From: Flexithrix dorotheae DSM 6795
Lineage (GTDB): Bacteria; Bacteroidota; Bacteroidia; Cytophagales; Flammeovirgaceae
Assembly (NCBI RefSeq): GCF_000379765.1
Contig: NZ_KB903520.1
Location: forward strand, 1 to 64,000
DNA length: 64,000 nucleotides
Reading direction: 5' to 3'
The translations under genes and the position numbers were made by a program. Shown here piece by piece: positions 9,126 to 17,918 of the stretch. The notes beneath the pieces are model-generated. The model searched no databases. It was given only the letters and a program-made list of their open reading frames with translations, and was not told the DNA's origin. Positions within the stretch are counted from its first letter, which is position 1; every line of letters begins with the position of its first letter.

Positions 9126-10475
9126 ATGTATAAAATAGATGTTCCGGAATCAAATATTCCCAGGGTAGTAATAATAGGAGGTGGTTTTGGTGGCTTGAAA
9201 TTGGCCAAAACACTTAGAAATAAGGACATTCAGGTAGTTCTGATCGATAAAAATAATTATCATACTTTCCAGCCCTTGTTATATCAGGTGGCTACAGCAG
9301 GTTTGGAACCAGATGCAATTGCTTTTCCCATCCGTAAGATTTTCAAAACCTATAAAAATTTCTTTTTCAGGCTGGCAGAGGTGGAAGGAATTGATAGAGA
9401 AACCAATAAAATTATTACCAATATTGGGGAACTGAGCTATGATTTTCTGGTTCTGGCTACTGGTTCAAAAACCAATTATTTTGGTAATCAGCAAATTCAA
9501 AAACTTGGGATGCCCTTAAAAACAGTTGTTCAGGCACTGGATTTAAGAAGTTTAATGCTTCAGAATTTTGAGAAAGCTATTCTTTCCTCTGATGTGAATA
9601 CCAGAGAAAGCAGGATGAATTTTGTGATTGTAGGTGGTGGACCAACCGGGGTGGAGCTTGCCGGTGCCCTTGGAGAACTGAAAGGACATGTGTTGCCTAA
9701 AGATTATCCGGAACTCGATGTAAGAAGAATGCAAATTCATCTGGTGGAAGCCGGGCCTAGGTTATTACCAGGATTGTCTAATGTGTCATCTGAAAAATCA
9801 TTGGCCTACCTGAAAAAACTGGGCGTGAATGTCTGGCTCAATACTATGGTAAAAGGTTATGACGGAACAATTGTGAAAATGAGTTCTGGAAAAAATTTAT
9901 ATACCAAAAACCTGGTTTGGTCGGCTGGAGTGATGGGGAATATGATTGATGGAATCCCGAAAGAAAGTATAACTCAGGGAAACAGAATTCTGGTGGATGA
10001 ATTTAACAAGGTGAAAGGATTTGAGCAATTCTATGCCATAGGAGATGTGGCAGCCATGATTAATGATGAAAACCCAAAAGGGCATCCTATGGTGGCTCAG
10101 GTCGCTATTCAGCAGGGTGAAAACCTGGGGAAAAACATTTTGAATCAGATAAAAGGAAAAGCGCCTAAACCATTTAAGTATAATGACTTAGGTTCTATGG
10201 CAACTGTGGGAAGAAATAAGGCAGTGGTGGAACTTAGTAAATTTAAATCTCAGGGGCCTTTTGCCTGGTTTATCTGGATGTTTGTGCACTTAATGTCCTT
10301 GGTTGGATTTAGGAATAAAGCTATTGTTTTGGTGAACTGGTTGTGGAATTATATTAATTATGACAGAGGAATCCGTCTGATTATCAGGCCTTATAACAGA
10401 CAAAAAGCAGAACTAAAGGAAAATGGGGTAGAGGAAGAATCTGCAGCCACTACAATTTCTGAGGAGGTTGGTTGA
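9126..10475 (+). CDS. ndh: Type II NADH dehydrogenase (NDH-2, NAD(P)/FAD-dependent oxidoreductase)
   Basis: Single-subunit NADH:quinone oxidoreductase that passes electrons from NADH to menaquinone at the inner face of the membrane without pumping protons. Residues 14-23 contain the FAD-binding GGGFGG motif, the NADH-binding motif VGGGPTGVELAGAL lies near residue 170, and FYAIGDVAA near 300 is the second FAD contact. The C-terminal part (about 375-430) carries the amphipathic/hydrophobic membrane anchor (FAWFIWMFVHLMSLVGF) typical of NDH-2. Length 449 aa is normal. It stands 99 bp after the methyltransferase and 38 bp before a WG-repeat protein. Confidence 0.92.
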   Translation: MYKIDVPESNIPRVVIIGGGFGGLKLAKTLRNKDIQVVLIDKNNYHTFQPLLYQVATAGLEPDAIAFPIRKIFKTYKNFFFRLAEVEGIDRETNKIITNIGELSYDFLVLATGSKTNYFGNQQIQKLGMPLKTVVQALDLRSLMLQNFEKAILSSDVNTRESRMNFVIVGGGPTGVELAGALGELKGHVLPKDYPELDVRRMQIHLVEAGPRLLPGLSNVSSEKSLAYLKKLGVNVWLNTMVKGYDGTIVKMSSGKNLYTKNLVWSAGVMGNMIDGIPKESITQGNRILVDEFNKVKGFEQFYAIGDVAAMINDENPKGHPMVAQVAIQQGENLGKNILNQIKGKAPKPFKYNDLGSMATVGRNKAVVELSKFKSQGPFAWFIWMFVHLMSLVGFRNKAIVLVNWLWNYINYDRGIRLIIRPYNRQKAELKENGVEEESAATTISEEVG

Positions 10476-10513
10476 GCGGATACTAAACCTAAAAACGATT
10501 AAGTGAAATTTAA

Positions 10514-11713
10514 ATGTTCAAATTTCCTTCATTCCTAACAATAGTTTTTTCTTTAATGGTTGGCCTTCAGTTGCAGGCACAGACCATTAATAGTAAAGAA
10601 TTATACCCTGTTTTGGAAAATAGAAGGTGGGGATATATAAATGGTAAGGGACAAGTAGTCATTAAGCCTCAATTTTATGGTGCAGGTGTGTTCTCTGAGG
10701 GTTTAGCTCCAGTCAGGAAAAATGGTTTTTATGGGTTTATCAATAATGAAGGAAAATATATCATAAATTTCAGGTATGATTTTGCCGAACAATTTTCCGA
10801 AGGTTTTGCAAGAGTCTGGAAGAATAGTCAATGTTATTTTATTGATAAAAGTGGGGGAATTGTGATTAGGGAAAATGGATTTAATATTAGGTCTAAGTTT
10901 TCTGAAGGATATGCCTTGGTATCAATTAAAGAGAATAATAATATCAGAAGAAGTGTAATTAATAAGCAGGGAGAAGTTATTAATAAAAAGAGGCTCCTAA
11001 AACAGCTTTTAAGAAGGTTGTATCCTAATGAAAATAAAAAAATGAAATTTACTAACGGTTTGAATTTCATTTGTGAAGACAGTTTGTGTGGGTATCAAGA
11101 CGAAAGGAAAGTATTTGTATGGAGGTATAAAGAGACTGATGAACGGCTCGATACTTTGAATATCGATTTTATGATGAGTGGATATTTTTTTGCCTTTAAC
11201 TCACCAGAAGGAATTTGTAATGGATGTGCTCGCTCAGTAAACTATCTTAAGAAGATTGAGGAAACTTCATGTTTCCAGCCTAATAGAATTGGTTTGGAAG
11301 TGAATGATTCAGTAGTTGCTACATTTGCGCATAATTATTTAGGAAGGAAAGTCTTTTTGTATAATACAACCAAAGATACTATTCATTTTACGGCTCAGGA
11401 TAGCAGGATTAATTTAAAAACTCAGGCCTTAAATAAGGATGGTAAGTGGCAAGACATAGAATTCCTTATGGATAGTTGGTGTGGGAACAGTTATCATACA
11501 CTGGATTTAGCTCCCCAAAAATATTGGGAGTTCAAAATGCCAATCTATAATGGAGAATTTAAAACTTTATTAAGATTAGTGTTGAGTACTTCCTATGGAG
11601 ACAATTCAAAAATTTTTTACAGTAATGTATTTGAAGGGTATGTAAATCCTGGACAGTTTTGGAGAAAAAAGAGCTATACTCCAACAAACTTTATGGACCC
11701 GTACTTAAATTAA
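10514..11713 (+). CDS. WG repeat-containing secreted protein
   Basis: Exported protein of unknown role. A signal peptide (about 1-22, ending QLQAQ) is followed by three WG repeats of about 45 residues, seen as RRWGYINGKGQVVIKPQFYGAGVF, KNGFYGFINNEGKYIINFRYDFAEQF and NSQCYFIDKSGG. The C-terminal 220 residues are not repetitive and include a Cys-containing stretch (EGICNGCARSVN) and a beta-rich end. It follows ndh by 38 bp on the same strand and may be cotranscribed, but no functional link is apparent. WG repeats are thought to form beta-sheet binding surfaces; nothing in the sequence gives the partner. Confidence 0.8.
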   Translation: MFKFPSFLTIVFSLMVGLQLQAQTINSKELYPVLENRRWGYINGKGQVVIKPQFYGAGVFSEGLAPVRKNGFYGFINNEGKYIINFRYDFAEQFSEGFARVWKNSQCYFIDKSGGIVIRENGFNIRSKFSEGYALVSIKENNNIRRSVINKQGEVINKKRLLKQLLRRLYPNENKKMKFTNGLNFICEDSLCGYQDERKVFVWRYKETDERLDTLNIDFMMSGYFFAFNSPEGICNGCARSVNYLKKIEETSCFQPNRIGLEVNDSVVATFAHNYLGRKVFLYNTTKDTIHFTAQDSRINLKTQALNKDGKWQDIEFLMDSWCGNSYHTLDLAPQKYWEFKMPIYNGEFKTLLRLVLSTSYGDNSKIFYSNVFEGYVNPGQFWRKKSYTPTNFMDPYLN

Positions 11714-11778
11714 AAAATAAGTTTCTTTGATTCAGATAATGTCCTTTTTAAATAAATTAGAAAAAATACATTCAAGCC

Positions 11779-11809
11779 TGGTTTTATAAATCTGATTTTC
11801 TTAGCTTTG
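11779..11809 (+). promoter_or_regulatory. Bacteroidota-type promoter for rpsP
   Basis: TAGCTTTG at 11802-11809 matches the TAnnTTTG -7 consensus of the Bacteroidota primary sigma factor. A TGG (11779-11781) at the expected distance is only a partial match to the -33 TTG. The rpsP ATG is about 50 bases downstream. Confidence 0.6.
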
Positions 11810-11860
11810 CAGCCAATTTAAGATGGACGGGATCCATTCACTAAACAAGTCAAAAGTAAT

Positions 11861-12517
11861 ATGGCAGTTAAAATTAGATTTGCCCGAAGAGGGCGAAGTA
11901 AAAAGGCATTATTTGATATAGTAGTTGCCGATTCTAAGTCACCACGAGATGGTAGATTTATTGAAAAATTAGGATTATTTAATCCTCATACGGATGAAAA
12001 TAACCTAAACTTTGAAAGAGCTTTGTATTGGGTAATGGTTGGAGCTCAGCCTACTGATACTGCAAGAAGCTTACTTTCGAAAGAAGGTGTAATGTTGAAA
12101 AAACACTTACAAGTTGGGGTAAATAAAGGAGCAATCACTCAGGAAGTTGCTGATCAGCGATTTGAAGAGTGGAAAACTTCAAAATTATCTCAAAAAGAAG
12201 CTGAAGAAGCTGCAAAAGCTAAAGCTATTGCAGATAAGAAGGCTGCCGATGAAGCTGAAATGAAGAAATTGAGAGAGGCGGAGAGAAAAGCTGAGGAAGA
12301 AGCTAAAGCTGCTGCTGTTGCAGAAGCTCAGGCAAAAGCTGAAGCAGAGGCTCAGGCTGCAAAAGAAGCAAAAGCTGAATTGGAAAAAGCCAAGGAGGAA
12401 GAAGCTGCACCAGCTGAAGAAGCTAAGGCAGAGGAAGCTCCGGCTGAAGAGACTCCTGCTCCGGAAGCTAAAGCAGAGGAAGCTCCAGCTAAAGAAGAAG
12501 AAAAGAAAGCAGAGTAA
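11861..12517 (+). CDS. rpsP: 30S ribosomal protein bS16 with long Ala/Glu/Lys C-terminal extension
   Basis: Small-subunit ribosomal protein. Residues 1-90 are the canonical S16 core (MAVKIRFARRGRSKK, DSRDGRFIEKLG-like segment, NPHTDENNLNFERALYWVMVGAQPTDTARSLLSKEG read in pieces). From about residue 108 to 218 the protein is a low-complexity, highly charged, probably helical tail of Ala, Glu and Lys. Bacteroidota S16 proteins usually carry an extension, but this one more than doubles the protein. The gene has its own promoter and terminator and is not followed by rimM-trmD, its usual partners in many bacteria. Confidence 0.96.
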   Translation: MAVKIRFARRGRSKKALFDIVVADSKSPRDGRFIEKLGLFNPHTDENNLNFERALYWVMVGAQPTDTARSLLSKEGVMLKKHLQVGVNKGAITQEVADQRFEEWKTSKLSQKEAEEAAKAKAIADKKAADEAEMKKLREAERKAEEEAKAAAVAEAQAKAEAEAQAAKEAKAELEKAKEEEAAPAEEAKAEEAPAEETPAPEAKAEEAPAKEEEKKAE

Positions 12518-12548
12518 TTTCTTTAAGCAAGTTATTCTTCTAAAATAT

Positions 12549-12583
12549 AAAAGCGTTGAATGCTAAATTCAACGCTTTTTTTA
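12549..12583 (+). terminator. Intrinsic terminator of rpsP
   Basis: AAGCGTTGAA (12551-12560) and TTCAACGCTT (12568-12577) form a perfect 10-bp stem with a 7-base loop, followed by seven T. The A-run before the stem means it could also stop the convergent esterase transcript. Confidence 0.92.
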
Positions 12584-12610
12584 TGCTTTTTTCTTTACCA
12601 GTTCACCTGC

Positions 12611-13930
12611 TTATTTAGAAACTCCCAATTTTTCAAAAAGCCACTTGTTGGCCAGTTCTCCCTGCTCGGGATACGTCCAGTGTCCGGTATCCAAAAACTT
12701 ATGTAACTCCTTCGGAGACGATATGACATTATAGGCGGCATGCATGGAAGTTGGTGGGCAAACATTGTCATTATAACCCCAGGAATACCAACCAGGAATG
12801 GTTAAGCGTCTTGCAAAATTGACAACATCATAATAGGATACAGTTTCTACCCAGTTAGGATAGCTCTCCTCATCATAGTTTGTGAACATATGAGGCCATC
12901 CTCCGGCTCTTTCATGCAGATAACCAGTCACATCAGAAAGGGCAGGATAGAATGCTGCCAGATATTTTATTCTTTTATCTAACCCTGCTGTAATAATAGA
13001 TAAGGCACCTCCCTGACTTCCTCCGGTTACGGCCAGGTTTTCTCCATCAAATTCTGGTAGAGAATAAATAAAATCAATGGCTCTTACACAACCCATATAT
13101 ACCCGCTTGTAGTAGTATTTGTCTCTGTTTTCCAGACCATAATTCTGATAACCAGAAAGCGCCCCGGTTCCTAATGCAAGGTATGTTTCTTCAGGAAGAT
13201 TGACTGGAATACCATGAATCCCGACTTTAAAAACAATAACGCCTTTTGCAGCCCGATCATCTCTGCCATAAGGCCGGATTCCCGCCCCAGGTACGCCCAA
13301 GATAGCAGGATACTTTCCTGGTTGCTTAGGTACTGAAAGCATACCGTAAAACCGGCTGATTCCCCTCCAGGAATTGGGCATTTTAAAGCTTTGTAAACTC
13401 ACATGGTAAACATTGACATCGGGAGTGCATTGCTCGGGCACAAGGGTGACATTGGCATCCATGGGAATCTCACTTAATTCCTTTCTGGCTTTTTCCCAGA
13501 ATTCATCGAAGTCATCGGGGTTGGGAACCGTAGGTTCTATTTTTTCAGGAGCAAAGCCAGCCGTTCCCCAACCAGTATATTCCTTTCCCTCATATTCCAT
13601 AGAAACTTTACACCGTAGAAACCCTGGTTTATTAATTTTTATGCCTTTAATGGTTGTGCTACCATCTTTCAAAAGCAGTTCACCATTTTCCTGTTCCTCC
13701 ATTTTTTCCAAACCAATGGAATACCTGATTTTGGATTGAGGAAGTAGCTGCCCGTTTTTAATAATTTTTACCTCAAAATCGGCCCTTTCTCCTAGTGCGT
13801 AAGTCCAGTTTTGCTGGGTTGGGGCCACATTTACAGTGATAAGTTGTTGCTTAGGCTGAGCAACTACTGACAGCACTGAAAAAAAGCAAAAAAAGGTAAA
13901 TAGAGTGGTTTGTTTGATTAGTTCTTTCAT
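12611..13930 (-). CDS. Acetylxylan esterase / cephalosporin-C deacetylase family protein (AXE1)
   Basis: Secreted alpha/beta-hydrolase likely to remove acetyl groups from polysaccharides such as xylan. Residues 1-25 are a signal peptide ending SVVAQ. About 100 residues of N-terminal beta domain precede the AXE1 domain (about 135-435). The catalytic triad is visible: Ser305 in GGSQGG, Asp388 in GYNDNVCPP and His417 in LDTGHW. The AXE1 signatures GIRPYGRDD and YYYKRVYMGCVRAIDF are also present. At 439 aa it is longer than stand-alone AXE1 enzymes (about 320 aa) because of the extra N-terminal domain. It is a single gene; true substrate is inference. Confidence 0.88.
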   Translation of the reverse strand: MKELIKQTTLFTFFCFFSVLSVVAQPKQQLITVNVAPTQQNWTYALGERADFEVKIIKNGQLLPQSKIRYSIGLEKMEEQENGELLLKDGSTTIKGIKINKPGFLRCKVSMEYEGKEYTGWGTAGFAPEKIEPTVPNPDDFDEFWEKARKELSEIPMDANVTLVPEQCTPDVNVYHVSLQSFKMPNSWRGISRFYGMLSVPKQPGKYPAILGVPGAGIRPYGRDDRAAKGVIVFKVGIHGIPVNLPEETYLALGTGALSGYQNYGLENRDKYYYKRVYMGCVRAIDFIYSLPEFDGENLAVTGGSQGGALSIITAGLDKRIKYLAAFYPALSDVTGYLHERAGGWPHMFTNYDEESYPNWVETVSYYDVVNFARRLTIPGWYSWGYNDNVCPPTSMHAAYNVISSPKELHKFLDTGHWTYPEQGELANKWLFEKLGVSK

Positions 13931-14047
13931 ATTTACATTGTTAAAAAATACCTCAAGCTTAAAATAAAAATCCTAACCTATATCCAATTTAACTTCAATA
14001 TAGATTAGAATCTAAGTATTAAGATTATTTACCCAAATATAAAAACC

Positions 14048-14776
14048 TCAATGAGATTTCAAATCATTGAGTTGCCAATTATATTCATAAAAATCAATTT
14101 CAAAATTTCCATCCAGGTCTTTGCCATAATATTTTCTGACGTACTCCATTAGTGAACCTGTTTCTCTGGTGAAGTCTTCTTTATACCAATTGAATATTTC
14201 TGATAACAATATTTTATTTGCCCCCTTATTAATTTTGGTAAATTCCGGATCATTAATCGCTTTTTTAGTTTTGTTGTTTAGTTGCTGGTCCAATTTATCT
14301 GGCACGTAAGCATAATTAACAATTACTGGGCATCCTTTAGCCGCACAAACCAGTGCAAAATGTATCCTTGAATCCTTGAACTCCTTTCTTATTTTGTCAT
14401 TTTCCAGTTCGTTCAGTGTCAATGCTTCCCCTGCTACCTGGTGTTTTTTCTTATCAAAAAATCCGGGAATATCCATAGGGGAACTAACGGGATAATTTTC
14501 CACAATGCTTTTGATTACCAGTAAATTGTAGGCATTAATATAAAAAGCCTTTTTTTCATCATCAGATTTTCCGGAAAGGGAAATAGAATTTATAGTGTTT
14601 ATTAAAGCATTAATTTCACCTTTATTTTCTGAAATTCTGGAGTAATCCACCGCATTGTTGAGGATATTTCTATTTAAAAACTCATCGGTTTTATTGAAAA
14701 AATCATTTATAGACTGGGCTGAAGAGGCATAAGCAATTCCTATAATCAGGTAACAAAAGATCAAAAATTTGGACAT
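14048..14776 (-). CDS. DUF547 domain-containing exported protein
   Basis: A 242-aa secreted protein of unknown function. A signal peptide (about 1-20, YASSAQ end) is followed by the DUF547 domain, recognised by FYINAYNLLVIKSIVENYP, the DIPGFFDKKKHQVAGEALTLNELEN-type segment and IHFALVCAAKGCPVI with its conserved Cys residues. The DUF547 fold has been compared with papain-like or transglutaminase-like folds, but no activity is established and none should be inferred here. It stands alone on the minus strand between the esterase and a divergent MFS gene. Confidence 0.85.
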   Translation of the reverse strand: MSKFLIFCYLIIGIAYASSAQSINDFFNKTDEFLNRNILNNAVDYSRISENKGEINALINTINSISLSGKSDDEKKAFYINAYNLLVIKSIVENYPVSSPMDIPGFFDKKKHQVAGEALTLNELENDKIRKEFKDSRIHFALVCAAKGCPVIVNYAYVPDKLDQQLNNKTKKAINDPEFTKINKGANKILLSEIFNWYKEDFTRETGSLMEYVRKYYGKDLDGNFEIDFYEYNWQLNDLKSH

Positions 14777-15101
14777 AATATTCTGGGTTTAAATTAATTT
14801 TCAGGTTTAAAAATATCGGCTATTTTTCATTTAATCTGTCAGGATAATGACACAACAGGGGTTCGTAAGAAAAAATTCAAAGCCATACTCCGGGAGGGAA
14901 TCAATGAGGTATTAAAAGCTCTTTGTAGTAGGGTTTATTTAATTATTCTCATATAAAATAATAAAATTTGAATATCATGAAGGTTTGATCAAAAATGTGA
15001 ATTCATTACTTTTAGAGCCAGTAGTTAAAAATCAAATAATTTTTACCCAAAAAGCCAGAAAGCTTTTTGTACAATTTCCAATAATAAAAACACAATTAAA
15101 T
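14777..15101. other. Divergent intergenic region without recognisable gene
   Basis: 325 bp between the DUF547 gene (minus) and the MFS permease (plus). It must hold both promoters, but I see no confident TAnnTTTG box, no RNA gene and no coding frame with a good start. The plus-strand frame is open back to a TTG at 14985, but that extension of 39 residues is not like the family. Confidence 0.6.
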
Positions 15102-16316
15102 ATGGATCTTAAATTACGGTTTCAGCTATCTACCATGATGTTCCTGAATTATTTCATTTGGGGGGCCTGGTATGTAACAATGGGGACCTATCTTGGAACT
15201 ACGCTTTCATTTAGTGGAGCAGAAATAGGAGTATTATATGGAGCCGTTTCAGTAGCAGCTTTGGTTTCACCATTTTTTGTAGGGATGATTGCCGACCGTT
15301 TTTTTGCCACAGAAAAAATTCTTTCATTCCTCCATTTTGTGGGAGGCATTTTGTTTATTCTCATTGCCCAGTCCACTGAATTTAGCTGGTTTTATCTCTT
15401 TTTCCAGATATACATGCTCTGCTTTATGCCAACCATTGCACTGACTAACTCCCTGTCTTTTAGAAACCTGAGTGATCCCAACGGAGAGTTTCCCGGAATC
15501 AGGGTATTAGGTACCATAGGTTTTATTGTGGCAGTAAATATTATAAGTTTTTCCAAGTTAGAGGCAAGTGAGATGATGTTTTATTTGGCGGCAGCCTCAT
15601 CTTTTGTTTTAGGTGGATTTTCATTAGTGCTGCCAAAAACACCTCCAAAAGATAAAGGACAAAAAGTTACCGTATCTGATGTTTTAGGATTGAAAGCCCT
15701 GAATTTGCTCAAAGGGCGTTCCTTTTTGGTGTTTTTTATTGCCTCTGTTTTAATCTGTATTCCTTTGGCTTTTTATTATGCCTGGGCCAATCCTTTTCTA
15801 AATGAGTTGGGAATGGAAAATGCCGGAGCCAAAATGACTTTAGGTCAGGTTTCCGAAACGGTCTTTTTATTGGTAATGCCATTTTTCTTCAGGAGACTTG
15901 GGGTGAAATGGATGCTTGTGGTGGCTATGATATCCTGGGGTTTAAGGTATTTCCTTTTTGCCTATGGCGACCTGGGAGCTTTGGAATGGATGCTTTATGG
16001 TGGAATAATCCTTCACGGAATTTGTTATGATTTCTTCTTTGTAACCGGGCAAATTTATGTGGATAATAAAGCTGGAGAAGAAGTGAAAGGTGCTGCGCAG
16101 GGGCTGATTACTTTTGCTACCTATGGGCTGGGAATGTTAATTGGCTCTTATATTTCCGGTTGGATTGTAGATTATTACCTGTCGGCTGACGGCCTGACCC
16201 ATAACTGGAAGGAAATCTGGATGGTGCCTGCACTGGGAGCCATGGGAGTACTTCTGTTATTTGTGTTATTCTTTAAGGAGAAAAAACAGGATGAAAAGGT
16301 AGAAGTGAATGCCTAG
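15102..16316 (+). CDS. MFS transporter, nucleoside:H+ symporter (NHS) type
   Basis: Inner-membrane permease of 404 aa with about 12 TM helices. The start at ATG 15102 gives MDLKLRFQLSTMMFLNYFIWGAWYV read in pieces, the typical N-terminus of this branch; the upstream TTG at 14985 would add an atypical leader. The family signature FIWGAWYVTMGTYL in TM1, MIADRFFATEKIL in loop 2-3 and the central loop KTPPKDKGQK support an NHS/NupG-like importer of nucleosides or related compounds. No nucleoside catabolic gene is adjacent, so the substrate is uncertain. Confidence 0.85.
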   Translation: MDLKLRFQLSTMMFLNYFIWGAWYVTMGTYLGTTLSFSGAEIGVLYGAVSVAALVSPFFVGMIADRFFATEKILSFLHFVGGILFILIAQSTEFSWFYLFFQIYMLCFMPTIALTNSLSFRNLSDPNGEFPGIRVLGTIGFIVAVNIISFSKLEASEMMFYLAAASSFVLGGFSLVLPKTPPKDKGQKVTVSDVLGLKALNLLKGRSFLVFFIASVLICIPLAFYYAWANPFLNELGMENAGAKMTLGQVSETVFLLVMPFFFRRLGVKWMLVVAMISWGLRYFLFAYGDLGALEWMLYGGIILHGICYDFFFVTGQIYVDNKAGEEVKGAAQGLITFATYGLGMLIGSYISGWIVDYYLSADGLTHNWKEIWMVPALGAMGVLLLFVLFFKEKKQDEKVEVNA

Positions 16317-16344
16317 CCATTCCCTGAAATATTTATCCCGGGAA

Positions 16345-16384
16345 AAAAACTTTGCCTCAAATGGGGGGCAAAGTTTTTCTTTTT
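16345..16384 (+). terminator. Intrinsic terminator after the NHS permease
   Basis: AAAAACTTTGCC (16345-16356) pairs with GGCAAAGTTTTT (16367-16378), loop of 10 bases, then CTTTTT. It isolates the permease from the MATE gene 60 bp later. Confidence 0.88.
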
Positions 16385-16442
16385 AGGGACTATTGAAAAT
16401 TTAATTACTTTTAAACTGCTCAACCTGAAATTCCCTTTTCGG

Positions 16443-17741
16443 ATGAATAAAAAAATTCTAAAACTAGCCATTCCCAATATCCTGAGTAACCTGACTATTC
16501 CGTTGCTCAGTTCAGTAGATACTGCTTTGGTGGGGCACCTGGACGGATTACATTATTTGGGTGCGATTGCAGTGGGTGGAATGATTTTTAATTTCATTTA
16601 TTGGGGATTTGGGTTTCTGAGAATGGGTACCACCGGACTGACAGCTCAGGCATTTGGCAATGATGATAAAGCAAATATTTCGTTGGTTTTTACCAGGGCA
16701 ATTCTTTTAGCCATGCTCATCAGCTTTATTTTAATAGTGCTCCAAAAACCAATAAGCTTACTGGCTTTTTACCTGATAAAGGCTTCTCCTGAGGTGGAAG
16801 TTTTTGCCCAAAGCTATTACAACATTCGGATATGGGCGGCTCCCGCAACTTTGATGCTTTATGCGATTCATGGCTGGTTTTTAGGTATGCAAAATGCCAA
16901 ATACCCTTTAATCCTGGCGATAGCTGTAAATTTGGGTAATATTGGGTTTAGTGTGTTTTTTGTGAAAGTTTTACACCTCAATTCTGATGGGGTGGCTCTG
17001 GGGACAGTTTGTGCACAATATATGGGGTTGGTTCTTGGCTTTTTCTTATTATTGAAAAAATATAGGGCTAGTTTTAAAAAACTGATTTTCAGCCAGATTG
17101 TAAAGGGTGATGAACTAAAGCGGTTTTTAAGTCTCAATTCCGATATTTTTATCCGTACCTTGTGCCTGGTCTTCGTGTTTACTTATTTCACAGCAGAATC
17201 TGCAAAATTTGGAGATGAAATATTAGCGGTAAATACCATTCTCATGCAGTTCTGGACTATTCTGGCCTATGGAATAGATGGCTTTGCCTTTGCCGCAGAA
17301 AGTCTTGTGGGGCTATACATTGGAAAAAAGGAACAAGCTAATATGCGGCAGGTAATTAAACTCTTATTTCTCTGGACTATTGGGTTGGGATTGGCCATTG
17401 CCCTGGTTTATTGGCAGTTCGATGAGGCTTTACTTTCTTTATTTACCGACAAAACAGGTATCATTGTATTGGCTGGTCAGTTTATTATTTGGACTATTTT
17501 AGCGCCCTTAGTCAATGGTTTTTGTTTTATTTGGGATGGTATTTTTTTAGGAGCAACTGACACAAAATCACTTAGAAATTCTATGCTCATCTGTACCTTT
17601 TTAGTATTTCTTCCCATTTATCATTTCACAGCATCCGATCTTGGTAATAATAGTTTGTGGATTGCCATGTTTGTTTTTATGATTTCCAGAGGAATTACCC
17701 TCTCCTTTATTGCCTGGAAACAAATTCCTAAATGGACTTAA
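16443..17741 (+). CDS. MATE family efflux transporter (DinF-like)
   Basis: Inner-membrane cation-coupled exporter with 12 predicted TM helices in two six-helix halves, 432 aa. The N-terminal LAIPNILSNLTIPLLSSVDTALVGHL and LGAIAVGGMIFNFIYWGFGFLRMGTTGLTAQA (read in pieces) are characteristic of the DinF branch of MATE. Members export drugs, organic acids or siderophore-like compounds; the sequence does not show which. Start at ATG 16443 is the only reasonable one. It is bounded upstream by a terminator and so has its own promoter, perhaps in the A/T-rich stretch just before the start. Confidence 0.9.
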   Translation: MNKKILKLAIPNILSNLTIPLLSSVDTALVGHLDGLHYLGAIAVGGMIFNFIYWGFGFLRMGTTGLTAQAFGNDDKANISLVFTRAILLAMLISFILIVLQKPISLLAFYLIKASPEVEVFAQSYYNIRIWAAPATLMLYAIHGWFLGMQNAKYPLILAIAVNLGNIGFSVFFVKVLHLNSDGVALGTVCAQYMGLVLGFFLLLKKYRASFKKLIFSQIVKGDELKRFLSLNSDIFIRTLCLVFVFTYFTAESAKFGDEILAVNTILMQFWTILAYGIDGFAFAAESLVGLYIGKKEQANMRQVIKLLFLWTIGLGLAIALVYWQFDEALLSLFTDKTGIIVLAGQFIIWTILAPLVNGFCFIWDGIFLGATDTKSLRNSMLICTFLVFLPIYHFTASDLGNNSLWIAMFVFMISRGITLSFIAWKQIPKWT

Positions 17742-17918
17742 ATTGTTGGATTTTATTAAAAAATCCCTGCACGTTTTTTTTTGAATATCCGCTTTAAATT
17801 CTTGTCTATTTAGTGCGCTATTGCCTCTTATCGATTTTTTTGGAAATAAAATTAGAAAAGTCACGTGTTAAGGAGAGTTTACCTAAAAACAGAAATTATC
17901 TTCTTAAACCAAACAAGT

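Noticed and set aside
12318-12566. Shifted frame over the rpsP tail giving a Lys/Gln/Leu-rich product
   Set aside because: It is the low-complexity tail of S16 read out of frame; the repeat of GAAGCT-like codons makes such frames open by chance.
14985-15101. Upstream TTG extension of the NHS permease
   Set aside because: Adds 39 residues with no hydrophobic pattern; ATG 15102 starts with the family-typical TM1.
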